Assembly (NCBI GenBank): GCA_001898035.1
Contig: MKRX01000001.1
Coordinates: 249,344-313,343 of the forward strand
DNA: 64,000 bases
Source: Armatimonadetes bacterium 55-13
Lineage (GTDB): Bacteria; Armatimonadota; Fimbriimonadia; Fimbriimonadales; Fimbriimonadaceae
Reading direction: 5' to 3'
Position 1 is the first letter of the stretch; each line of letters opens with the position of its first letter. Shown one piece after another: positions 52,744 through 60,873 of this stretch. The notes beneath the pieces were generated by a model, which ran no database searches, had not been told where the DNA came from, and was given only the letters and a program-made list of their open reading frames with translations. The translations under genes and the position numbers were made by a program.

Positions 52744-53910
52744 TTAAACTTTTGTTAGCTCGGCCCGACGCTTCCTCCGCGCCGCGAACGCTGTCACGTT
52801 CAAACCGAACTCGACCGCCCTCCTAATGCGATCTCGACTACCTTCGTCGTCTGGCTTTGGAACATTGCCTTGCCAGGCTCCGCCGTAGTCGTGTGTGCTG
52901 AGAAGAATCCCTTTCTCTAAATCTCCCGTCAATGTTCCCTTATCGGCTCCTCCCGGAGGTGCCGAAGCAAACAAATGGTGCGCTCGCAGAACCGGCGAAT
53001 CTTTGGCGATTGGCTTCATCGTCGCGCCAACTCCCTTCGCAATTTCCGCAAACGACTTCACAAATCCATCGCTCCCTTTGCTGGCTTCCGCAAACAGCGT
53101 CCCCCCATTCTCAAGGTATCTGCGCAGACCATCAAGTTGATCCTTGTTGATCGCCTGAAAATCCCCTTCGCAGGAGACATACAGCAAGAGAGGATCGGTT
53201 GCCTCACCGGCTGCCCGCAGGTTAAACAAGCCATCGAAGAACAAGTGGAACCCCAGGCCGTTCGCCTCGCGGATCATGTTGTAAAGCCCCGCGCGGTTTG
53301 GCTTCCAAGCCCCCGGATCGGCCGTTGGCAAGAAGCAAAGCTCACCCACCCCGCCGTCGGCATAGCAATGGGGGAACGCAAGCACTCGGTAAAGCTGATT
53401 AAGCTCATCCTCCGCCGGATCGAACGGATTCTTCGCATCCTTGATCGGCTTGTCCTTGCCAGAACGGTCGACTCGCGCCAATTCCAAATGCGGCGTCTTG
53501 GGCAACTCTTTGGTCGCCACGACCTGACGGCCTTCCACCAGCCGGAAATACTTCTTACCGCCGCCCACCGTCACCGCCGAGCGGCTGTCGTAGTTGTCTT
53601 CGTAGGCAATGGTGATGTAGGTCTGTCCCTTTTCCTCCAAAACGAAGGAGGCAGGCTCCGATAAGAGTAGGGTGCGCCCCTCTTGGTCGATGCCCACGCC
53701 CGGAGCCACCACCAAGGTGCGCTCCTGCTTTGGCGAAACGAACACCTCCAGCCCATAAACGATGCCCGGACGGTGAGAGCCTGCCGCATGCAGGAACCGG
53801 TGGGTCGTGTGCTGAGCGTGCGCCTCCCGCCACACATCCGCGTCGATCGGAAGCTCGTTAAACGGCTCAATTCCCGATATCCGTCGTGCAATCAGTTCTT
53901 CGATTGGCAT
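52744..53910 (-). CDS. CIS-associated protein with baseplate/tail-fibre-like N-domain and DUF4159-like C-domain
   Basis: A 388-residue protein. The N-half has HAQHTTHRFLHAAGSHRPGI, VYGLEVF and VVAPGVGIDQEGRTLLL, a pattern I associate with tail-fibre-like proteins in eCIS loci. The C-half, from PLLLYVSCEGDFQAINKDQL through LRRYLENGGTLFAEASKGSD, matches DUF4159, a flavodoxin/GATase-like fold. The gene is one base after the tail protein I-like gene. Function within the particle is unknown; the beta-rich N-part suggests a surface or baseplate role. Confidence 0.72.
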   Translation of the reverse strand: MPIEELIARRISGIEPFNELPIDADVWREAHAQHTTHRFLHAAGSHRPGIVYGLEVFVSPKQERTLVVAPGVGIDQEGRTLLLSEPASFVLEEKGQTYITIAYEDNYDSRSAVTVGGGKKYFRLVEGRQVVATKELPKTPHLELARVDRSGKDKPIKDAKNPFDPAEDELNQLYRVLAFPHCYADGGVGELCFLPTADPGAWKPNRAGLYNMIREANGLGFHLFFDGLFNLRAAGEATDPLLLYVSCEGDFQAINKDQLDGLRRYLENGGTLFAEASKGSDGFVKSFAEIAKGVGATMKPIAKDSPVLRAHHLFASAPPGGADKGTLTGDLEKGILLSTHDYGGAWQGNVPKPDDEGSRDRIRRAVEFGLNVTAFAARRKRRAELTKV

Positions 53911-53911
53911 G

Positions 53912-54988
53912 TTACGCGCTGGTTCTCCTCAAAATGCGAAGGGAATACGCCGTATGCGCCGGCTTCTCCCAAGTAATAATGTCGTGCACCACTTGCTCGT
54001 TGATCTTTGAAGGATCTGTCAGAGCGATGCTGACCACAAAGGTATGCGCGGGCACGTCGCCCAGCTTCGTTTCGGGCGCGCCCATCTTCGTCTCCGGTCC
54101 CAAGCGCATGCCCCGAACCGGAAGATCGTTGATTTCAGGCTTCACGCCGGTGTAAATCTCCAAGTATCGAGAAAGCCCACGATGAGTCCCCCGCCATCGA
54201 TACAATTCGACGGCTTCTCGGATCAAGTGCCGCCGCTGCATTTCCGACCAGTTTTCGTCAAGCGGAATGCAGACCCAAGCCCCTAGCCAAATTAGAAACT
54301 CCGAAGGAGCCGAAAATGGCCCAAACAGCGAATCCATCCGATCCAAGGTCCGCTGCAAGGGACGCAAACTGTCTTCAAATCCCAGCAGGAATCGCTCAAA
54401 GAAGGGCGTGTCTCCATTCTCTTCTTCCCGAAGCTTGTCCATCTCTTCGAGATAGACCGAAGGAAGCATATTCAGCAGGCGACTTTGCGGGTGGGTTAAC
54501 GTGAGAAATCCCGGTCGTCGGATCTCACCACCTTCCTGATCTCGAACCACGACGTCGAAACCGTACGTCCCTGGTACAACTCCGTCATCCAACTTGGCCC
54601 TCAGTTCCAAGCTGAACATGCGAGTCTCACCCGCCAAGATCATCGCCGTCAGCGTCTGCCCATCGCCGCTGACTTCGTCCTGAGCATCCAAAGCGTCGCC
54701 ACCCTGAAGTTCACGGGCCTTTCTTTGTAAGTAGGTCCATCCCGCCCAAGACTTCCGCCAAGCCCCATGATCCGGCTCGATGGTCAAGGTCACCTTGACC
54801 GCCCGATCTGCCGGAGCGGTGACCGTAACCATGGCCGATCGTTTCGGCTCCGCCTTGTGCCACAGCGCCTCGTACCGATCAAGCGCTAGTTCCGGATTCT
54901 GCGGAATAAGTTCAAGCGTGACGAAGTCGGGTCGAAGGTCGACATCCAACCCCGCGATCTCCTTAGCCGCTTGAATCGCCTGCGCCAC
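53912..54988 (-). CDS. Phage tail protein I-like baseplate subunit (Afp12-like)
   Basis: A 358-residue protein, GTG start at 54988 directly adjoining the stop of the J gene. The N-part is beta-rich. From ~170 on, SRLLNMLPSVYLEEMDKLRE, FFERFLLGFEDSLRPLQRTL, WLGAWVCIPLDENWSEMQRR and YRWRGTHRGLSRYLEIYTGV match the TIGR02242-type tail domain of P2 gpI-like/Afp12 baseplate proteins. Together with J it builds the wedge of the tail baseplate. The order J then gpI-like is the usual one in CIS clusters. Confidence 0.85.
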   Translation of the reverse strand: MAQAIQAAKEIAGLDVDLRPDFVTLELIPQNPELALDRYEALWHKAEPKRSAMVTVTAPADRAVKVTLTIEPDHGAWRKSWAGWTYLQRKARELQGGDALDAQDEVSGDGQTLTAMILAGETRMFSLELRAKLDDGVVPGTYGFDVVVRDQEGGEIRRPGFLTLTHPQSRLLNMLPSVYLEEMDKLREEENGDTPFFERFLLGFEDSLRPLQRTLDRMDSLFGPFSAPSEFLIWLGAWVCIPLDENWSEMQRRHLIREAVELYRWRGTHRGLSRYLEIYTGVKPEINDLPVRGMRLGPETKMGAPETKLGDVPAHTFVVSIALTDPSKINEQVVHDIITWEKPAHTAYSLRILRRTSA

Positions 54989-57151
54989 CTAGACCCCGCT
55001 CCCGTTTAACGGGGTGTACTCGTCATTGCCCACCGAAGTGATCGGAACTACCCGAATCGTATGTTGACGGGTGCAGAACAACTCGCCTTCACCCAACCGC
55101 ACGCCTTGCTCGTTCGATGCCTGCTCCTCGGGGCCAAGAAGGCCTTCGTCCCGGTTCACCAACCGAGAGACAAAGATCTTAGCGTCGAGCAGGAAAGCCA
55201 CACCTCGGACGGAGCCAATCTGGGCATAGATATCGGCCAAGGTCAAGGAACGACGGAACGGCCACCCTTCGCCCGCCGGGCCTCCGTAGAGAGGGTGAAG
55301 GAAGTAGTTCAAACGCTCCCGCACCCGGGCCGAGACCTCTTCTGCATTCGCTCGTGGGTCCGCCACCAACCGAATGTCAAGCGACACAAAAACGTACTCC
55401 GGCTCGGCCACTTCTACAATGGTTGTCAAGAGTCGGTGCTGATCGAGGTAAGCCAAAACTTCTTCGATGGTCTTCTCGCTCACCTGAAGATGTTCGGGAC
55501 GTGGGACCTCGATATTGCGGCCCAACGCCGGAACGATCAGCATCCGCACCGTGCCCGGATTCGGTAAATTCTGACGACTGTCGGCCGGATGTTGGAGTGG
55601 CTGAATACATCTCGCCCGCCCCACGCTGCCCGATGCTTTCTGGGCCAAGAACTCGAAATCGTCTGAAGTCACCGCCCGATTTCGGATCTTCAGGATCTCT
55701 TTGGCCCGCATGATCGCGTGATCCAGTGTCTCTTGGTCGCGTCCTCCAATCGCCGGGCGAGGATTCGAAACGCCTGAAATGTACGGATAGGAACCTTTGA
55801 GCACCGTCACCTTGTTCTCCCGAACGTTCCCATGGACGCCTCCGCCCGTTCGGTAGGAGGACATTCCCACGATCAAACCCTGCTCGGGGATCGCCCCATA
55901 CTGAGTCGTTGTTCCATCCGGGTTGCGCAACACTGGACCGAACGCGATTGCCCCGGTCAACTCGTCGTAAGTAAAATGCCGGTCCCCCGCCGCACTCTCC
56001 GAAAAGTCTTGGACCCGCTTCCAGGGAATCCAACCATCCATGTCGTCGGGCGCATCCCCCAGAGCGCCTACCAAAACGGTATCCGCTTCTCTCAAGGCAA
56101 GCGTCGGCGGATACTTGACAGTGAATGTCTGCCCCGGAATCCCATCGCTAATTCCCAACGGCTCGTTCCGAACAACGGAGCACTGCGTTGAAGAGACGGT
56201 TCCTCCCACCGTTCGCGCCGCCAAATAGGTAACTTCCGGCGGTTTCTGATAAGGGTCCGGCCCTTTCTGTTCCGGTCCACGCGGAGGAAGGTCGGCGGCC
56301 AAAGTCGTATACCGAACGCGAAGCCAATAGGCCTTGACGCCCGCAACCTGCGAATCCACCATCCCATCCGGCATCGCCAACTCCACGTATCCGGTACGGT
56401 TGAAACCATAGGTTCGATCCTCGGTGACTTCCAAAGGACGCCAACTTGCCGATGCTCCGTGCCAAATCTCCCAAATCTGCGCAGGATAGCTCTCGTTCAA
56501 TCCCGTCGCGGCCGCCGTGAGACACTCGGCATATATCTGGACGACGTTGCCCGACACATCGTTTTCAAAACCCAGATAAAAGCAGTCGCCCTGCCCGGGA
56601 GTGGCGCTGAAGACGGGAAAAGCGATGTTAGATTCGCTCGGCTCTGAGGGTAAATCGAACGTACGGGCATCCGCCGCTTCACGTTCTCCGGTCCCTGCTT
56701 CGCGGCGGGGCAACGCAAACGCATGGCGCAGCTTGGGTCTGACCATCCGCAAGTCCCGATCTGTCACAAATTCGATCGCATCTTCCGTCTCTGTGCGAAC
56801 GGTGGCCGCCGCCGTCTGACCGCCCTTCAGTTGGACTTCGTTCTCTTCCGCACCTTCTTCGTCCTCAATCCATCGAGAAAGTCGGAATCGCAGGTCGGTG
56901 GTTGCCGCTTCTGCGGGCTCGAGCCTGACGCCCAACATGTCCAAAAACCGGATGTGATTCTTCTCCGGCACCTGGTTCATGCGGAAAAGCATCGTTTCCG
57001 TCAAATAGGCGAACAACTCAAGGAGAGTGATTCCGGGATCGGAAACGTTATGGTCCGTCCACTCCGGGCATCGCAGCCCGATCATCCGCTTGGTATCGTC
57101 TACCAGTGACTGAAAGCTGCGGTCGTCCAGATTCGGCGAGGGAAGTGGCAC
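54989..57151 (-). CDS. Baseplate assembly protein J-like (Afp11-like)
   Basis: A 720-residue protein. The start MPLPSPNLDDRSFQSLVDDT and WTDHNVSDPGITLLELFAYL, with TETMLFRMNQVPEKNHIRFL, are the signature of the putative baseplate assembly family TIGR02243. The C-terminal part contains AVTSDDFEFLAQKASGSVGR and RLNYFLHPLYGGPAGEGWPF, as in baseplate J. It forms the wedge that joins the hub with outer baseplate parts. Length and domain order match Afp11-type proteins. Three bases separate it from gp25. Confidence 0.9.
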   Translation of the reverse strand: MPLPSPNLDDRSFQSLVDDTKRMIGLRCPEWTDHNVSDPGITLLELFAYLTETMLFRMNQVPEKNHIRFLDMLGVRLEPAEAATTDLRFRLSRWIEDEEGAEENEVQLKGGQTAAATVRTETEDAIEFVTDRDLRMVRPKLRHAFALPRREAGTGEREAADARTFDLPSEPSESNIAFPVFSATPGQGDCFYLGFENDVSGNVVQIYAECLTAAATGLNESYPAQIWEIWHGASASWRPLEVTEDRTYGFNRTGYVELAMPDGMVDSQVAGVKAYWLRVRYTTLAADLPPRGPEQKGPDPYQKPPEVTYLAARTVGGTVSSTQCSVVRNEPLGISDGIPGQTFTVKYPPTLALREADTVLVGALGDAPDDMDGWIPWKRVQDFSESAAGDRHFTYDELTGAIAFGPVLRNPDGTTTQYGAIPEQGLIVGMSSYRTGGGVHGNVRENKVTVLKGSYPYISGVSNPRPAIGGRDQETLDHAIMRAKEILKIRNRAVTSDDFEFLAQKASGSVGRARCIQPLQHPADSRQNLPNPGTVRMLIVPALGRNIEVPRPEHLQVSEKTIEEVLAYLDQHRLLTTIVEVAEPEYVFVSLDIRLVADPRANAEEVSARVRERLNYFLHPLYGGPAGEGWPFRRSLTLADIYAQIGSVRGVAFLLDAKIFVSRLVNRDEGLLGPEEQASNEQGVRLGEGELFCTRQHTIRVVPITSVGNDEYTPLNGSGV

Positions 57152-57154
57152 GTC

Positions 57155-57562
57155 TTACTCTTCCCCCGGAATCGTGTAGAAGGGAAACACAAGGTTCCGT
57201 TGAGAATTCGTCGCGATGATCTGATATCGAATGTCCAACACTAAGGCGCTCTCCCCACGTGGATTCGGCAGCGTCTTCACGTCCAACACGTCGATCCGAG
57301 GCTCCCACATTGAGAGCGCTTCGATCACATACCGGCGAGCCAAGCCGCTCGTCGCCGGATCGTTGGGTGCGAAGACAAGACTGTGAATCTCACAACCAAA
57401 TTCCGGTCGCATGGGCCGTTCACCTTTGCGGGTCATCAGGATGAGCCGAATCGCTTCTTCCACGTCCTGCTCCTCATGAACGAGCTCAATGCGTCCCCGA
57501 TTATCGAGCCGGGGCGGAAACTTCCACCCCGAGCCCAAAAAATTCTTCGTTGAATCCCTCAT
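57155..57562 (-). CDS. GPW/gp25-family baseplate wedge protein (Afp9-like)
   Basis: A 135-residue protein. ELVHEEQDVEEAIRLILMTR, KGERPMRPEFGCEIHSLVFA and RRYVIEALSMWEPRIDVLDV match the gp25 lysozyme-like fold family of phage T4, P2 gpW, T6SS TssE and Afp9. It initiates sheath assembly at the baseplate. The presence of a gp25 protein implies that a contractile sheath is encoded nearby, although none is in the window. Confidence 0.92.
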   Translation of the reverse strand: MRDSTKNFLGSGWKFPPRLDNRGRIELVHEEQDVEEAIRLILMTRKGERPMRPEFGCEIHSLVFAPNDPATSGLARRYVIEALSMWEPRIDVLDVKTLPNPRGESALVLDIRYQIIATNSQRNLVFPFYTIPGEE

Positions 57563-57608
57563 AAAACAAATGCACTCCCCTGGTCATTCTACAAGGATTG
57601 CAATTGTA

Positions 57609-58094
57609 TTAACCACCGATTATCACGCTCATACAACCTGCGGCGATTGTATTGACGGATGTAACCTCCTGAATCGTATCTCCCATACGGCAAGCGGGCT
57701 TGCTATTGAACTGCACGGTGGCGCTGGGAGTCGTGTCGATTCCTGGGCCGTCTGGGATCAAGACCTTGACAATGGCGCACATATGAATACTTGCTCCCGT
57801 ACTTCCAAAGGCGTTCGCCACGTTCGCGACCGATGACGCTGCCGTGGCCACCAAATTGGCGTCCGCCGCCCCTGATGCCGGAGTTCCTTTTGCCGCTGCG
57901 GAAGCTGCCGACGCTTGCGCAATATCTGACGCAGCCGCTGAAACCGCCGCCTGGATCGCCGCAAGTGCCGCCGCCGGACACCCAAGCCAAGCGGGCTGTC
58001 CGCCGATGATCACCGTCGGGCTGGGAGGCCCCGGCGCCAGTGGGTTTCCGTGCGCCGTCGGATCGCCCATTCGGGCCGCCGGTCCGGTCGGCAT
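57609..58094 (-). CDS. PAAR-like spike-tip protein with an Ala-rich helical insertion
   Basis: A 161-residue protein. It starts PTGPAARMGDPTAHGNPLAP and has VIIGGQPAWLG, and ends CRMGDTIQEVTSVNTIAAGC then MSVIIGG, which are PAAR-type metal-binding repeats. Between these, residues ~42-100 are an alanine-rich stretch (AALAAIQAAVSAAASDIAQA and on) predicted helical and absent from ordinary PAAR tips. PAAR proteins sharpen the VgrG spike and can carry effectors. The start overlaps the previous stop by one base (TAATG). Confidence 0.85.
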   Translation of the reverse strand: MPTGPAARMGDPTAHGNPLAPGPPSPTVIIGGQPAWLGCPAAALAAIQAAVSAAASDIAQASAASAAAKGTPASGAADANLVATAASSVANVANAFGSTGASIHMCAIVKVLIPDGPGIDTTPSATVQFNSKPACRMGDTIQEVTSVNTIAAGCMSVIIGG

Positions 58095-58351
58095 TAGTTA
58101 ATCCTCACCATCTTGCCCTGAATGATCGTCTCTTCCGGGCTCTTCATTTCAATGCCCTCCTTTCCGGCCAACCGAAGGACTCCCCCTGCTTCTAAAGAGA
58201 TGTCTCCCCCAGAAGTAATCCGAATCTGGTCGTTCGCCAAATCGATCACGATGCAAGACCCTCCGGTCTGCCGCTCCACCACCAACAGATCCTGCTCTGC
58301 ATCGTAAGAAACCAAATTTCCTCCTCTTGTCTGAAAACTTTGAATGCTCAT
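58094..58351 (-). CDS. Small beta-repeat protein resembling the VgrG/gp5 spike tail
   Basis: An 85-residue protein. Its short alternating hydrophobic repeats (GGDISLEAGGVLRLAGKEGI, then EMKSPEETIIQGKMVRIN) resemble the C-terminal beta-prism of VgrG/gp5. The VgrG gene directly upstream ends in similar repeats, and the two genes overlap as ATGA. It may extend the spike as a separate subunit between VgrG and PAAR. No named family is known to me for the isolated unit. Confidence 0.72.
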   Translation of the reverse strand: MSIQSFQTRGGNLVSYDAEQDLLVVERQTGGSCIVIDLANDQIRITSGGDISLEAGGVLRLAGKEGIEMKSPEETIIQGKMVRIN

Positions 58352-60207
58352 TTTTTGGGCGCCTTGTTCTTCATGTCCGACTTAGTATTAGGTTTGGAAG
58401 CCCCGCCTCCGCCACCGCTATTGATATTCACCATCGTTCCCGTAATATTCATCACTCCCGAGGAAGTGATGTTCAGAGCCATATTGCTCTTCAGCGTTAT
58501 GGTCTGAGACTTGGAGTCGATGGAGATGATGTTTCCCATCTCATCTCCCATCGCAATCGACATATCCTTGTCGCTTGCCGCCAGGAACTTGCCCATCTGC
58601 GTGACCGCGACCACCCGGCCATCGTCCGTCACAAAGATCTCCTGCCCGGTCTTAGACTTCAGGCGAAGTCCCTTGCCGTCCTCAAGCAAGACTTCTTCCC
58701 CCTGGGCTGTCATCAAAACGATGTCGCCATCGTCGTCGAACTCCAACGTATGGCCATACCGTGTGGTAATTCGCCTTCGTCGTACCTTCGCGCTTGCTAC
58801 CGTGTCGCCCGTGCTAATCGGAGGCGAATCTTTGCCGTTCCACAAACTGCCGATTACATAGGGACGATTCACGTCACCGTGCTCGAAGGCCACCAGGACC
58901 TCATCGTTGACTTCCGGTGTAAACAGAAAGCCGCGGTCCGGCCCTGCCATGGGTGCCGCCACCCGGGCCCAATCGCTCTGGTCTTGGTCGCTCAGCCACG
59001 GATACTTCACCTTCACCCGTCCCTGATTCAAGGGATCGTTGTTGTCCGTCACCAAGCCCACCACAATATTTCCCGCGTTAGGAGACCCCTTGGACGGAGA
59101 ACTCGCCTGGGTGCCGCTCCCGCCACCGCCAACCCCGCCTAGAAGAGACAGTAGAGTCGCCGGATTCTTGCCGCTGATGACGAATTGAGTGGAAAGGCCC
59201 TCGGCGGCCGAAAGCGTATGGGTCGTGGCGGTAACGATGTACTTCCCGTTAAACCGTTGCCCGATGTTCGCCAACTGCACCGTCATCCCCGGCTTAAGGG
59301 TTGGCTGTTGGTAGCAAAGCCCATCCGCTTCGATAAACGAAGTCCCAATGTCGTCGATAATCGACTGCGCCATCGTGGTTGCCTCCGACTGCGAAGAAAT
59401 GGGGCGGTCAACAACCACCATTTTCGCCGCTCCAAAGGCCTGTTTGGCCACGCTCCCACCGTCCCCCCGCTGACCGATTTGGGCGGCTCCCTCCGCGCGC
59501 TTTGCCGAACCGATGATGACCTGCTTCTTTGCTGGGTCCCAACCGCGAACCGTCACCTCGTCGACCTGGCGGGAACTGCTCGTGCGAATGCGGAACGACC
59601 GGAGCTCCTTGCCCCACTCCAGGCGAATCGTGGAAGGGGTTGAGTTCGAAACCTTTTTAAAGCATAGAGTCTCTTTGCCCTCCAGATAGAGCCGATACCC
59701 ATTCCTTTGGGCCAGCATCGTCAAGAATTCCCAGTTGGTCTGATTGTTTTGAAGCACCCAAGGATGGATATGAGAAGTGGTATCCGCCTTAATCTGGAAT
59801 CCACCTTCGGACCCCACCTTCTGAACGATATCGCTATCTTTCACATTCAGAAACGTCCGTCGCTCGCGGCCTCGGTGGAGTCGATGCGCCTTATCCATGC
59901 ACCGAACCGTCAGCATCGGCACACCCATTCCTGCCAAGTCCAACTCAAGCGTAGATATCTCACCCTGAAAGATGGTCTGAACCGGTTTCTGCTCTTCGCT
60001 GACCAAGACTTCGACTTGTTTGCCTTCCTGAAACAAACTGTGATCGAGCCATTTAAAGTCCGAGTCGTGAATCCGAATCGCGCAGGCGTCCGGAAGATGC
60101 AAGCTGCTCTCAATGACTGTTTCCAAGACCGCCGTGGCCGCTTCCGGTGGAATTGCCGAACCGTTGATCTTGATGAGAATCTGAGGGATACCCGACTGAA
60201 TTTCCAT
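58348..60207 (-). CDS. VgrG-like spike/hub protein (Afp8-like)
   Basis: A 619-residue protein combining a gp27-like hub (about 1-340; VRCMDKAHRLHRGRERRTFL, VLQNNQTNWEFLTMLAQRNG) and a gp5-like OB domain (about 385-475). The OB domain contains VGLVTDNNDPLNQGRVKVKY, DQSDWARVAAPMAGPDRGFL and DEVLVAFEHGDVNRPYVIGS then LWNG. A beta-prism tail follows. This is the fold of VgrG, Pvc8 and Afp8, the central spike of contractile systems. The C-terminus is Gly/Lys rich (GGGGGASKPNTK), with no obvious effector domain. It adjoins the LysM gene with no gap. Confidence 0.92.
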   Translation of the reverse strand: MEIQSGIPQILIKINGSAIPPEAATAVLETVIESSLHLPDACAIRIHDSDFKWLDHSLFQEGKQVEVLVSEEQKPVQTIFQGEISTLELDLAGMGVPMLTVRCMDKAHRLHRGRERRTFLNVKDSDIVQKVGSEGGFQIKADTTSHIHPWVLQNNQTNWEFLTMLAQRNGYRLYLEGKETLCFKKVSNSTPSTIRLEWGKELRSFRIRTSSSRQVDEVTVRGWDPAKKQVIIGSAKRAEGAAQIGQRGDGGSVAKQAFGAAKMVVVDRPISSQSEATTMAQSIIDDIGTSFIEADGLCYQQPTLKPGMTVQLANIGQRFNGKYIVTATTHTLSAAEGLSTQFVISGKNPATLLSLLGGVGGGGSGTQASSPSKGSPNAGNIVVGLVTDNNDPLNQGRVKVKYPWLSDQDQSDWARVAAPMAGPDRGFLFTPEVNDEVLVAFEHGDVNRPYVIGSLWNGKDSPPISTGDTVASAKVRRRRITTRYGHTLEFDDDGDIVLMTAQGEEVLLEDGKGLRLKSKTGQEIFVTDDGRVVAVTQMGKFLAASDKDMSIAMGDEMGNIISIDSKSQTITLKSNMALNITSSGVMNITGTMVNINSGGGGGASKPNTKSDMKNKAPKK

Positions 60208-60858
60208 CTAGTTTAAGCTGGGGATTCCCAGGATTTGTCCAGGCTGAATGCTCAGCGGATCGTCGATTCGGTTCGCCTCTGCAATCTGTCGCCAAAGCGC
60301 CGAGTTGCCATACTCCTCGTAAGCGATCGCCGCCAGCGTGTCCCGTGGTTTCACCATCCGCCGTTTCATCCCCGGCTCGGCATAGCTCGTAGGATTCGTG
60401 CCCGGCTTGTCGTTTTCGTCGATCGCCTCCATCAACGTAATGCTCGCCAAAGCCCGTACCGGCACGCCGTTATGCCGGAAGAGCGTGAACCGGATCGATA
60501 AACTCGTAATTGCTGCCTTGAAGTGCCAGTTATCTCCCCACTCGAAGAGGATGTAAGGAGGTCGTGCCTTCTTCGTCGAAGTGTTCTGCTTACTCGGATC
60601 GGTCAAGAGCAGCTTCCACAGTTTGTCGGTATGGTTCCGAACATCCCCAAGAGGATCCTCGAAAACGTCGAAGAGCAATTCCACCGTCATACTTCGCGCG
60701 CCGCCGCCAGTGAACTCCATCTTCGGAACGTTTTTCCCCACAACCGGCTTTGCCTGCCAGTTGTTCGTCTTGGCGATGGTGTACTCCGTCGGGTTGAACA
60801 GGCAGGCGATTTTCTCCTTGTTGTTCAGGTTGGTGATAGTAGCTTTGGTTAGGCTCAT
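60208..60858 (-). CDS. LysM-containing tail adaptor (Afp7-like)
   Basis: A 216-residue protein. The N-domain (LNNKEKIACLFNPTEYTIAK, LLFDVFEDPLGDVRNHTDKL) is that of Afp7/gp53-type baseplate-tube adaptors. The C-terminal ~50 residues are a LysM unit (MVKPRDTLAAIAYEEYGNSA, then NRIDDPLSIQPGQILGIPSL). In eCIS and phage tails these proteins sit between the tube and the VgrG-like hub. The position just upstream of VgrG matches the Afp7-Afp8 order. Confidence 0.9.
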   Translation of the reverse strand: MSLTKATITNLNNKEKIACLFNPTEYTIAKTNNWQAKPVVGKNVPKMEFTGGGARSMTVELLFDVFEDPLGDVRNHTDKLWKLLLTDPSKQNTSTKKARPPYILFEWGDNWHFKAAITSLSIRFTLFRHNGVPVRALASITLMEAIDENDKPGTNPTSYAEPGMKRRMVKPRDTLAAIAYEEYGNSALWRQIAEANRIDDPLSIQPGQILGIPSLN

Positions 60859-60873
60859 GTCTCTCCGTATCCG

